Shown here: positions 7,771-15,259 of the stretch, one piece after another
How positions within the stretch are numbered: the stretch's first letter is position 1
How the letters are laid out: the number at the start of each line of letters is the position of its first letter
Source: Sporichthyaceae bacterium
GTDB lineage: Bacteria; Actinomycetota; Actinomycetes; Sporichthyales; Sporichthyaceae
Length of the DNA stretch: 60,528 nt
Direction of reading: 5' to 3'
Assembly (NCBI GenBank): GCA_036493475.1
Contig: DASXPS010000025.1
Coordinates: 1-60,528 of the forward strand
Position numbers and translations under genes: made by a program
Notes under the pieces: generated by a model
Databases searched by the model: none
What the model was told of the DNA's origin: nothing
The model's input: only the letters and a program-made list of their open reading frames with translations

Positions 7771-8598
7771 TTACCCGGTGGTGATGGACTGCACGATGCT
7801 CATGGCCCTGGCGATGGGGATGGCGAACGCTGCGGTGGCGGGCTTGCCCGGTGCGGGGAACGTGCCGGCCGTGTCCACGCCGAGGACCTGGCCGGCCGTG
7901 TTCACCAGGGCCCCGCCGGAGTAGCCGGGCACGATCGGGGTTGTGGTCTGCAGCATCCCGGTGAGTGACTCCGAGGACTTGACGTGCTCGTTGGTGGCGT
8001 TGACCGAACGGCCGGTATCGGTCACCGATCCGGAGGCCCAGGCCGTGCCGCCGCCGCCGTTGGCATTGCCGATCGCGAACACGCTCTGCCCCATGGTGGC
8101 CGCCTTGTCGGCCAGCTGCGCGGTGGGCAGGCCGGTGGCGCCGGTCAACTGGAGCACCGCGATGTCCTCGGTGGCGTCGTGGCCGACCACGGTGGCCGGG
8201 TAGCTGCGCCCGGTCCCGATGTCGGTGGCGATGATCCGGGTGGCTCCGCTGATCACGTGGTAGTTGGTCAACACCTCACCGGTGGGGGTCAGCACGATGC
8301 CGGTGCCGGCCTTGGGGCCGGTTGCGGTGTCGGCGAGCACGTCGACGAGTGCCGGGGCGACGGCGTCGGCGGCTGCGGTGGCCAGCTTCTTCGTGGCGGC
8401 GAGGCTCAGCGTGGGCATCGCGGCCGGGGTCGGCTTCGCGCTCGTCTTCGTACTCGACGCCCTGGCCGGGGCGGCGGTGGCCTGGGTCGTGGACGCAACC
8501 GGCGGGATGGCCCGGGCGGTGCCCACGTCCGCCACGGTGCCGACCAGTGCTGTCGTGACGGCGCATATCGCAACCCCGATGACCCACTTCTTGGACAT
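7771..8598 (-). CDS. Secreted trypsin-like (S1C/HtrA-type) serine protease without PDZ domain
   Basis: A 275-residue exported protease. The signal peptide ends near TARA (residue 30), followed by an Ala/Thr/Pro linker. The triad is H114 (TNYHVISG), D145 (TEDIAVLQ) and S227 (PGYSGGAL; the usual Asn before Ser is Tyr). No PDZ domain follows. It starts at ATG 8598 behind a strong GGGGGAG site; the frame is open further upstream. It is divergent from the PhyH gene. A periplasmic or wall quality-control or processing role is inferred. Confidence 0.85.
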   Translation of the reverse strand: MSKKWVIGVAICAVTTALVGTVADVGTARAIPPVASTTQATAAPARASSTKTSAKPTPAAMPTLSLAATKKLATAAADAVAPALVDVLADTATGPKAGTGIVLTPTGEVLTNYHVISGATRIIATDIGTGRSYPATVVGHDATEDIAVLQLTGATGLPTAQLADKAATMGQSVFAIGNANGGGGTAWASGSVTDTGRSVNATNEHVKSSESLTGMLQTTTPIVPGYSGGALVNTAGQVLGVDTAGTFPAPGKPATAAFAIPIARAMSIVQSITTG

Positions 8599-8815
8599 GG
8601 CAGGGCTCCCCCTCGGCCGTGTGCCCTCGAGACCCCCCCGTGGCAACCGGCGCAGAATCGATTATTCCCGCAGTAACTGCGCTGTCCCTGAGGATGGACT
8701 TGGTCGTCTCTGTGAACGTTCGCAGTCGAGGCGGCCCACCTCTTTTCCTGCAGTGCCTTGACGATCTCGGCAGGATTTCCGTGGGATTGTCCGACGAGGT
8801 GGGAAGGAGAACGTT

Positions 8816-9739
8816 ATGACCGTCGAGGAGATCCTGGCCGCCGAACCCCGGGTGCTCACCCGCGCGCAACAGGAGTCGTACTTCTCCAACGGCTACCTGC
8901 TCGTCGAGCGGGCCGTGCCGCAGGAGTGGCTCGACCGGCTGCGCAGCGTCACCCGGGAGATGGTCGACCGGAGTCGGGCGTTGGCCCGCTCCGATGCGAT
9001 CTTCGACCTGGAACCCGGCCACACCGCGGAGAATCCCCGCCTGCGGCGGCTGACCAGCCCGGTCGACCAGCACCCGGAGTACTGGGAGTTCGCCTCCGCC
9101 GCGGACTCGCCGCTGCCCGACATCATGGCCGACCTGGTCGGGCCGGACGTGAAGTTCCACCACTCCAAGCTCAACTTCAAGTGGGCCGCGGGCGGTGAGG
9201 AGGTCAAGTGGCATCAGGACATCAGCTACTGGCCGCACACCAACTACAGCCCACTCACCGCGGGGCTCTACCTGTATGACTGCGGCCCCGACCAGGGCCC
9301 GCTGATGGTGGTGCCGGGCAGCCACAACCGCGAGCTCCATTCCCAGTACAACGAGCGCGGCGAGTGGGCGGGCTGCCTGTCCGAGGCCGACGTCAAGGAC
9401 GCGCGGACCGAGACGGCCGCGGAGTTGGAGGGGCCGGCCGGTTCCATCACCATCCACAACTGCCGGGTCGTGCACGGCTCCCGGCCGAACCTGTCCGACC
9501 AGGGGCGCCCGCTGCTGCTGAACGCCTTCTCGGCCGCCGACGCCTTCACCTACACGGCCAACCCGCTGAACAGCAGCCACGCCGGCGCCATCGTGCGGGG
9601 CCGACCGGCCCAGTGGGCGCGACACGACCCGCGGCCGTGTCAGATCCCGCCGGACTGGTCCGGCGGGTACACGTCGCTGTTCGCGTTGCAGCAGGGCGAG
9701 CAGTGGGAGGCCGACCAGTACAGCAAGGGCGCCAGGTAG
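8816..9739 (+). CDS. Phytanoyl-CoA dioxygenase (PhyH) family protein
   Basis: A 307-residue Fe(II)/2-oxoglutarate oxygenase. The iron site is WHQD (H133, D135) with distal H220 in VVHGSRPN, and R223 a likely 2OG ligand. N-terminal FSNGYLLVERAV is typical of the family. GGAAGGAG precedes the ATG. It converges on a P450 gene with no spacer: its TAG ends at 9739 and the P450 stop begins at 9740. Substrate unknown; a hydroxylation of a lipid or secondary metabolite is likely. Confidence 0.88.
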   Translation: MTVEEILAAEPRVLTRAQQESYFSNGYLLVERAVPQEWLDRLRSVTREMVDRSRALARSDAIFDLEPGHTAENPRLRRLTSPVDQHPEYWEFASAADSPLPDIMADLVGPDVKFHHSKLNFKWAAGGEEVKWHQDISYWPHTNYSPLTAGLYLYDCGPDQGPLMVVPGSHNRELHSQYNERGEWAGCLSEADVKDARTETAAELEGPAGSITIHNCRVVHGSRPNLSDQGRPLLLNAFSAADAFTYTANPLNSSHAGAIVRGRPAQWARHDPRPCQIPPDWSGGYTSLFALQQGEQWEADQYSKGAR

Positions 9740-10996
9740 CTACCGCACGGTGAACTCGCACGGCATGCGCTTGATGCCGTTGATGAAGTTCGACTGCAAC
9801 CGCTCGATCGGCCCGGTGATCTGAAGGTCCGGCAGATTGCGGAAGATCTCGTCGAACAGCACGTGGATCTCGCGTCGGGCCAGGCTGGCGCCCAGGCAGT
9901 AATGGCCGCCGCCGGCCCCGAAGCCGATCATCGACGCGGCGTTCTCCCGTTCGATGTTGAAGCTGTTGGCGTCGGTGAACACCGTCTCGTCCCGGTTGGC
10001 CGACCAGTACCACATGACGACCTTCTCGCCGGCCGCGACCTTGGTGTCGCCGACGACGGTGTCCGCCAGCGCCGTGCGCCGCATATGGATGACCGGGGAG
10101 GCCCAGCGGACGAACTCCTCGGTGGCCCGCGGCGCCATGGCCTCGTAGTTGGCCTGCAGTCGGGTGCGCTGGTCGGGGTGCTCGGTGAGCTGCTGCATGC
10201 CCCAGGAGATGGCGTTGCGGGTGGTCTCGTTGCCGGCGATGGCCAGCAGCACGAGAAAGCAACCGAACTCGAACGGGTCGAGGCGTTCGCCGTCGATCTC
10301 GGCCTGCATCAGCCGAGAGCTGAGGTCATCGCGGGGATCCTCGGCGCGCTGCACCCCGAGTTGCGCGGCGTACTGCAGGAACGCCGTGGCGGCGTCGGTC
10401 AGCGCGGTGAGGTCGGGGGTGAACTCCGGGTCGCCGATGCCGAGCAGGACGTTGGTCCAGTGAAAGACCTTCGCCTCGTCCTCCGCCGGGATGCCGAGCA
10501 TGTCGCAGATGACCTGCAGCGGCAGCGGAGCGGCGAAGGCCTGCACGAAGTCGCAGGAGCCCCCGGTCGCCTTGGCTGCCTCGATCAGGTGGTGAGCCCG
10601 CTGCTGCACGGACTCCTGCACCGACTGCAGCGTGCGTGGGGTGAACGCCTTGGCCACCAGGCGACGCAGCTTCACGTGCTTCGGGTCGTCCATGACGATG
10701 ATCGAGCCGACCGCCAGGTAGCCGGGGTCGGGTTCGGTGGAGATGACTCCGGAGGCGGAGGAGAAGTTCGGGTTGTGGGTCGTGGCGCGCACGTCGTCGT
10801 AGGTCACCGCGGACCAGTAGCCGGGGCCCACGAAGGCCCCGCCCATGGGTGTGACCTCCTCGTGGAAGCACATGCCGCCACCGCGCCGGGTGTCCTCCCG
10901 CAGCGCGGCGAACGCCTCGTGCCGCTCGGCGAGCGGCCGCCGCCAGAACTCCACGTCACCGAGGAAAATGTCGTTGACGGTTCGGTAAGCAGGCAC
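9740..10996 (-). CDS. Cytochrome P450 (bacterial class I, CYP125/142-like region)
   Basis: A 418-residue soluble P450. The I-helix oxygen-binding motif is AIAGNETTRNAIS, the K-helix region EEFVRWASPV, and the haem loop GFGAGGGHYCLG with ligand C367. Motifs resemble actinobacterial P450s that hydroxylate steroid side chains or fatty acids, but this is family-level only. I start it at GTG 10996, where VPAYRTVNDIFLG gives a normal P450 N-terminus behind a GGGAG site; the frame stays open far upstream through non-gene sequence. Redox partners are not adjacent. Confidence 0.88.
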   Translation of the reverse strand: MPAYRTVNDIFLGDVEFWRRPLAERHEAFAALREDTRRGGGMCFHEEVTPMGGAFVGPGYWSAVTYDDVRATTHNPNFSSASGVISTEPDPGYLAVGSIIVMDDPKHVKLRRLVAKAFTPRTLQSVQESVQQRAHHLIEAAKATGGSCDFVQAFAAPLPLQVICDMLGIPAEDEAKVFHWTNVLLGIGDPEFTPDLTALTDAATAFLQYAAQLGVQRAEDPRDDLSSRLMQAEIDGERLDPFEFGCFLVLLAIAGNETTRNAISWGMQQLTEHPDQRTRLQANYEAMAPRATEEFVRWASPVIHMRRTALADTVVGDTKVAAGEKVVMWYWSANRDETVFTDANSFNIERENAASMIGFGAGGGHYCLGASLARREIHVLFDEIFRNLPDLQITGPIERLQSNFINGIKRMPCEFTVR

Positions 10997-11085
10997 GGCT
11001 CCACGCTCCCTCGGCGCCCCCGGTGCCGGGGCACACGGCGCCAGCGTAGGCAGGGCGGGTTGCGCCGCGGAAGGTCCCCTGCAGA

Positions 11086-11376
11086 TCAGTCCTCCGGCGG
11101 CTCGGCGGGTTGGCCGCAGATCGCCTTGGCGGCATCGGGGTTGTCCTTCACCGGGGGCTTGGCGTCCTTCGCGATCATCGCGGCGCAGTCGTCGGTCTTG
11201 CCCGCCTCGCCCTGCTCGCAGGCCGAGGTCGCGTCCGGCTTGTGCAGGCCCGCGTGGTGGGCACCCTGCAGGCAGGTGTCGTAGTCGTTCGCGAACGCCG
11301 CCGGTGCGGCCAGCACCCAGGTGCCCGAGGCCACCACCATCGCGCCGAGAAACGACGTCATTCGAGCGATCGGCAT
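11086..11376 (-). CDS. Small secreted four-cysteine protein, paralogue of the 17.5-kb protein
   Basis: A 96-residue exported protein. The signal peptide (to AAFA, about residue 29) is followed by a 65-residue mature part with four Cys spaced C-x17-C-x10-C-x22-C. A second gene at 17511-17858 has exactly the same spacing and shares AG-hydrophobic-HK and K-x-PVKD. I do not recognise the family. Four Cys suggest two disulfides outside the cell. The start region (MPIARMTSFLGA) also aligns with the paralogue (MRTTRIASFLGA). Confidence 0.75.
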   Translation of the reverse strand: MPIARMTSFLGAMVVASGTWVLAAPAAFANDYDTCLQGAHHAGLHKPDATSACEQGEAGKTDDCAAMIAKDAKPPVKDNPDAAKAICGQPAEPPED

Positions 11377-11511
11377 GCTGCGTCCCTTCCGTCACCAGCT
11401 CGATGACGCAGCCTGTTCTGCCGGGCCCCGTGCCGTCATCGGCCCGCAGCCGACGTTCGCCGGAAGTTCCCGTGCGCGTTGCAAGCGCGCAACCGGCGTT
11501 CCCGCGGCGGA

Positions 11512-11826
11512 CTACCGGTGGGCGTGGTGACCGCCGGCCCCCCTCGAGTCGGCGGTCGTGCGCTTGCCCTGGTCGGTCACCGGGGTGCATTTGCCGTCCG
11601 GGCCGCAGTAGATCAGCGGGGTGCCGTCGGTGGGGGCGTCGGTTCCGGTGCATCCGGACAGATGCTGCGGCGTGCACGGGCCGGCCTGGTACGAGACCGG
11701 CACGAAGGTGCTGTCGCCCGCGGACGCCACGGGGAGCGGGCGCGTCATGCCGAACGCGGCCATCGCCACCAGACCCAGGACGTACAGACCCATCCGACGG
11801 GATCGGCGGGTTCTGGGCATGCGCAT
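11512..11826 (-). CDS. Small exported hypothetical protein
   Basis: A 104-residue protein with an Arg-rich N-terminus and one hydrophobic segment (LYVLGLVAMAAFGM), ending at a possible signal cleavage near PVASA. The exported part has four Cys (GPCTPQHLSGC, YCGPDGKC) and a His-rich tail (GGHHAHR). I do not recognise the family. The preceding gene on this strand is not close, so it is probably monocistronic. Confidence 0.55.
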   Translation of the reverse strand: MRMPRTRRSRRMGLYVLGLVAMAAFGMTRPLPVASAGDSTFVPVSYQAGPCTPQHLSGCTGTDAPTDGTPLIYCGPDGKCTPVTDQGKRTTADSRGAGGHHAHR

Positions 11827-12107
11827 GACAACTCCTGGCAGCTCAATGGCTTCGCGCGCCCTCGCGCGCCGGTGCGACCTCGAATCGCGCAGGTCTGGGA
11901 TCTACCCGCTCGGCCCCGGCGCTACGCGCCGAATCGATGTCGCGTGATCGTTTGGACGGGCCGAACGGTGGATGCGGTTCCCCGAATAACAACTTATTTC
12001 TCGAACTGTCAGCCGATAGCGCGACATGTGTTGATGAACCCGCGCTCGCTGCGGCTCACTCCTGCGCCGGTCGGACCCACCCGGATGCGCCCCGGCAACC
12101 GGCACCC
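11827..12107. other. Intergenic region between a small exported protein and a leaderless gene
   Basis: About 280 bases with no convincing gene. It holds the promoter of the minus-strand exported-protein gene. A short AT-richer stretch (ATAACAACTTATTTCTCG near 11983-12000) stands out from the GC-rich background. I see no repeat or RNA gene in it. Confidence 0.5.
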
Positions 12108-12142
12108 TTGACAGCGCAGCGTTGATTACATGTAATCAACCT
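12108..12142 (+). promoter_or_regulatory. Leaderless promoter overlapped by a 20-bp perfect palindrome
   Basis: A consensus -35 TTGACA (12108-12113), a 17-bp spacer and -10 TGTAAT (12131-12136) place the transcription start about 7 bases downstream, at the ATG at 12143. The -10 box lies inside a perfect 20-bp palindrome, GTTGATTACA/TGTAATCAAC (12121-12140). The arrangement is that of a leaderless mRNA whose promoter is blocked by a dimeric repressor, most simply the protein encoded immediately downstream. Confidence 0.75.
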
Positions 12143-12634
12143 ATGGCCGAGGTAGCGAGTTGGTTCAGTGGGCGGCTTCCGGAGTGGTTCGACGGCGCCC
12201 CGCAGGTATGGGTCGATCGCGACGAGATCCTGGTCGTGGGCACGCTGCCGCGTCCGGAATTGACGGAGGGTCAGCAGGTCGACGCGGTCGAGGCCGGCCG
12301 CATCGCGCGGTTCCGCGAGGACACCCGCGCCGAGCGCATGCGGATCGCCGATGAGGCCGAGGCCCGCTTCGGCCGCAAGATTGCCTGGGGTGCGCGCTGC
12401 GGCGACACCCAGCAGATCTTCACCTCACTGGCCGTGCCGGTGATGACCCGGCTGCGCCAACCCGAACGCCAGGTACTCGACACGCTGGTAGCGGCCGGCG
12501 TCGCGCGCTCCCGGTCAGACGCATTGGCCTGGGCGGTGCGCCTGGTGGGCAAGCACGAGGCGGACTGGATTGAGGGCATGCGGGCGGCACTGGAGGCTGT
12601 CGAACAGGCCCGAGCGGCGGGTCCGGCGGCCTGA
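12143..12634 (+). CDS. Putative autoregulatory DNA-binding protein with RHH-like C-terminal domain
   Basis: A 163-residue soluble protein. The N-terminal 75 residues are an unrecognised domain (VDRDEILVVGTLP, then a charged helix). A conserved-looking segment GRKIAWGARCGDTQQIFTSL follows. Residues about 97-136 (VPVMTRLRQPERQVLDTLV, then RSRSDALAWAVRLV) look like a ribbon-helix-helix: one strand then two helices with the R-S-x-A-hydrophobic pattern. The ATG lies only 2 bases after a perfect palindrome that overlaps the -10 box, leaving no Shine-Dalgarno; translation is probably leaderless. Function inferred: repressor of its own promoter. Confidence 0.7.
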   Translation: MAEVASWFSGRLPEWFDGAPQVWVDRDEILVVGTLPRPELTEGQQVDAVEAGRIARFREDTRAERMRIADEAEARFGRKIAWGARCGDTQQIFTSLAVPVMTRLRQPERQVLDTLVAAGVARSRSDALAWAVRLVGKHEADWIEGMRAALEAVEQARAAGPAA

Positions 12635-12725
12635 CGTACCGTCAGTCCCGCACGGACGCGTGGCGTTGTCCCGGCGGGGTAGATGGCTGGTCCGGGCGAG
12701 TTGCTCGGCAGGTGAGGAGGTCGAG

Positions 12726-12890
12726 ATGGACCCGAAGAAGATGACCCCGTCCCCCGGAGAGGACGAGTCCGTTCTCGACCAGGCCGAGGATGCGCTGGTC
12801 GGTGACCACGAGGACGGGCAGCACCCCGGCGCCGAGGACAAGCACGACCATGAGGACACCCGAGACAGGCCGTTCCTGAAAAGTCCGTGA
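12726..12890 (+). CDS. Small acidic hydrophilic protein
   Basis: A 54-residue protein rich in Asp, Glu and His (for example VGDHEDGQHPGAEDKHDHED), with no hydrophobic segment and no Cys. It is supported by a strong GAGGAGG ribosome binding site directly upstream of ATG 12726. Its TGA (12888-12890) coincides with the first base of a segment duplicated from the HMG-CoA lyase promoter region. Possibly intrinsically disordered or metal-binding; no family recognised. Confidence 0.55.
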   Translation: MDPKKMTPSPGEDESVLDQAEDALVGDHEDGQHPGAEDKHDHEDTRDRPFLKSP

Positions 12891-13075
12891 CCCGTAGGCT
12901 GCCCAGCGCAGGACGTGCGCCCCGCGAAGGGTCCGCGATGGTGGGTCTCCCCAACAGCGTCCAGATCGTCGAGTTCGGTCCGCGGGACGGCCTGCAGAGC
13001 CAGCCGGTGCCGGTGTCGACGGCGAGCAAGGTCGCGCTCATCGAGCAGGCCCTTGCGGCAGGCCCCGCCAACTGA
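12890..13075 (+). pseudogene. Truncated duplicate of the HMG-CoA lyase 5' end
   Basis: The stretch 12890 to about 13066 is a diverged copy of 14108-14278, covering the upstream region (ACCCGTAGGCTGCC, AGCGCAGG, GAAGGGTCCGCGATG) and the first 40 codons of the lyase. It reads MVGLPNSVQIVEFGPRDGLQ and stops after 45 codons in GPAN. Catalytic and metal residues that lie later in the enzyme are absent, so it cannot be a lyase. Either a decayed partial duplication or the scar of a recombination event. Confidence 0.85.
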
Positions 13076-13147
13076 CTTCCTTGAATGGTGTGAGCGGGAT
13101 GATGTCCCGCAACTCCGAGGAGTTCTGTCAGTTCGCGAGGAGAGGCC

Positions 13148-13555
13148 ATGTCCGGAGTAGATGCCGTAGTCCCCGCTGAACACCCCGTGTGGGTGGCGAT
13201 GCACGCCCGCCGTGCCGCTGACGTCCAGCTGAGGATCGCCGATGCGATCACCAAGTTCGCCGGGTCCATGGCGTTCGTCTACCTGCACGTCGCGATATTC
13301 GCGGTCTGGATGGTGCTGTTCGAGAAGAGCCCCTGGCCCACGTTGACCCTCGTCGTCTCGCTGGAGGCGATCTTCCTTTCCACGTTCGTGATGATCGGTC
13401 AGAACCGGGCGGCGGCGTTCCAGCAGGCCAAGGCCAGTCACGACTTCATCGAGCAGGAAACCGAACTCAAGACCAATACGCAGCTCACCCGAGAGATCCA
13501 CGTGCTCACCACCGAGCTCTATCGGCGCCTCCCCAACGCCGGTTCGACGTCGTAG
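13148..13555 (+). CDS. DUF1003-family membrane protein
   Basis: A 135-residue protein with two transmembrane segments (SMAFVYLHVAIFAVWMVLF; TLTLVVSLEAIFLSTFVMI) followed by QNRAAAFQQAKASHDF. The LSLEAIFLSTFV-x-x-x-QNR pattern is characteristic of DUF1003. It is preceded by a GAGGAGAGG site. It overlaps the convergent minus-strand gene by 37 bases at the 3' end. Function of the family is unknown. Confidence 0.82.
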   Translation: MSGVDAVVPAEHPVWVAMHARRAADVQLRIADAITKFAGSMAFVYLHVAIFAVWMVLFEKSPWPTLTLVVSLEAIFLSTFVMIGQNRAAAFQQAKASHDFIEQETELKTNTQLTREIHVLTTELYRRLPNAGSTS

Positions 13556-14046
13556 ACGTCGGCGGCTGGGGCGGCGCGCAGTCGGTCGGACACCTCGGTC
13601 TTCAACGTGGTCAGCCGGGCCTCTTCGGTGTCGGTACGACTCTCCCGGCCGGCGAGGTCGAGGAATTCGTCAGGAACGAAGCCGTCGCGCAGCACGGCCG
13701 TCACCACCACGTCGCGGTAGGTGAGCCGGAAGACGAAATGCGCGAAGGCCGGCCCGCGTTGCGGGCGCCCCAGCGACAGGTCAATCACGAAGCGCTCGTC
13801 GGTCACCGCGCGGGTAACCAACTCGAAGGAGTCGCGCCCGCCGGGGCCGCGGAAGGCCGTGCGCACGCCGATCTCGCGCCGTTGGGGAGGTCCGTCGGGG
13901 TCGAGCAGGGGCAGCGTCCGCTGCATCGCCTTGAAGGCATGGGCGACACCGGCGGCGGAGCCGCCGCCGTTGTAGTTCAACAACTCCGCGAAGGTGAACC
14001 GCAGCAGTTGCGATCCCTCCCGAACCTCCAGTGCCGCGTCCGTCAT
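13519..14046 (-). CDS. Conserved actinobacterial hypothetical protein
   Basis: About 175 residues with GGGSAAGVAHAFKAMQRTLP near residue 30 and RTAFRGPGGRDSFELVTRAV near residue 70, which I remember as a recurrent actinobacterial pattern without known function. No signal peptide or membrane segment. I start it at ATG 14046; the frame is also open to a GTG at 14109 adjoining the HMG-CoA lyase promoter, and neither start has a strong ribosome binding site. It is divergent from the lyase gene and overlaps the DUF1003 gene tail to tail. Confidence 0.65.
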   Translation of the reverse strand: MTDAALEVREGSQLLRFTFAELLNYNGGGSAAGVAHAFKAMQRTLPLLDPDGPPQRREIGVRTAFRGPGGRDSFELVTRAVTDERFVIDLSLGRPQRGPAFAHFVFRLTYRDVVVTAVLRDGFVPDEFLDLAGRESRTDTEEARLTTLKTEVSDRLRAAPAADVYDVEPALGRRR

Positions 14047-14153
14047 CTGCCCATACAAGCGCCAATGCGTTCCCGCGGGAACGTTTTCGTGGGAGCTGGA
14101 ACGGTTCACCCGTAGGCTGCCGAGCGCAGGCGCGCTCAGGTGAAGGGTCCGCG

Positions 14154-15053
14154 ATGGGTCTCCCGAACAGCATCCAGATCGTCGAGGTTGGCCCGCGGGA
14201 CGGGTTGCAGAATCAGCCGGTGCCGGTGTCGACGGCGGACAAGGTCGCGCTCATCGAGCGCGCCATCGCAGCCGGCGCCCGCCGGGTGGAGGCCACCGCG
14301 TTCGTGCATCCGAAGTGGGTGCCGCAGATGGCCGACGCCGAAGCGGTGATGGCCGCCGTGTCCCGTCGAGCCGACGTCTCCTACATCGGCCTGGTGCTCA
14401 ACCGGCGCGGCTTCGAACGCGCCGTCGAGGCCGGTGTCGACGAGGTACACATGGGCGTGTTCGCCACGGACACCTTCAATCAGAAGAACCAGGGCAAGAG
14501 CACCGAGGAAAGCCTGGCGGATTGGATTGAGATCGCCGGCTTGGCGCATCGGGCCGGGGTGCGGGCCAGTGTGAGCATCGCTGCCGCGTTCGGTTGCCCG
14601 TTCGAGGGCGAGGTGGCGGCGGCTCGGGTCATCGAGTTGGCCCGACGGCTGGCCGATACCGGACCGGCCGAGATCGGTCTGGGGGACACCATCGGCGTGG
14701 GCGTGCCGACCCAGGTCGGCGAGCTGATCGGCGGCATCCAAGAGGCCGTCGGGGCGATGCCGTTGCGCTGCCATTTCCACAACACCCGCAACACCGGCTA
14801 CGCCAACGCAGCCGCGGCGGTCGCCGCCGGGGTGGCCGCCCTGGACGCCAGCGTCGGTGGCCTCGGCGGATGTCCGTTCGCGCCCTCGGCGACCGGGAAC
14901 ATCGCCACCGAGGACCTCACCTACCTGCTGGAACGCATGGGTGTGTCCACCGGCATCTCGCTGGACACCATGGCCCGGACGGGGCTGTGGATGGAGGAAC
15001 TCGGCCTGAAACCCGAAGCCCTGCTCGGCCGCGCGGGACCGTTCCCGCGCTGA
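14154..15053 (+). CDS. mvaB: Hydroxymethylglutaryl-CoA lyase
   Basis: A 299-residue TIM-barrel enzyme splitting HMG-CoA into acetyl-CoA and acetoacetate in leucine breakdown. Signatures: VEVGPRDGLQNQ at the N-terminus (metal-binding Asp in PRDG), HFHNTRNTGYANA (metal-binding His pair and Asn), and GLGGCPFAPSATGNIATED, the family signature with the catalytic Cys. Complete length for the family. GAAGGG lies upstream of ATG 14154. A truncated copy of its first 40 codons and promoter lies 1.2 kb upstream. No other leucine-pathway genes adjoin it. Confidence 0.92.
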   Translation: MGLPNSIQIVEVGPRDGLQNQPVPVSTADKVALIERAIAAGARRVEATAFVHPKWVPQMADAEAVMAAVSRRADVSYIGLVLNRRGFERAVEAGVDEVHMGVFATDTFNQKNQGKSTEESLADWIEIAGLAHRAGVRASVSIAAAFGCPFEGEVAAARVIELARRLADTGPAEIGLGDTIGVGVPTQVGELIGGIQEAVGAMPLRCHFHNTRNTGYANAAAAVAAGVAALDASVGGLGGCPFAPSATGNIATEDLTYLLERMGVSTGISLDTMARTGLWMEELGLKPEALLGRAGPFPR

Positions 15054-15089
15054 GAGCGGTGACGAGCCGGCGCGCCACGCCGGGTCGGG

Positions 15090-15176
15090 TCAGCCCTTGC
15101 CCTGAAAGGCCTCCAGCAGAAACACGAGGACGGCGCCGAGGAGGAGGATCAGGAAGACCTGTCGGGTGGTGGTCAC
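15090..15176 (-). CDS. Possible 28-residue single-span membrane peptide
   Basis: From GTG 15176 the frame reads VTTTRQVFLILLLGAVLVFL, then LEAFQGKG and a stop: a Thr/Arg start, one membrane segment and a short charged tail. Such tiny proteins occur in actinobacteria, but there is no clear ribosome binding site here and I recognise no family. It lies between convergent genes. Confidence 0.25.
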   Translation of the reverse strand: MTTTRQVFLILLLGAVLVFLLEAFQGKG

Positions 15177-15259
15177 CGCTTGTTTGTATACCCATCCGTC
15201 CCACCGTGACCATGCCCAAACCGTTCTCACTGCAGGTCGCGACCACGAGGCGCGGGGCG

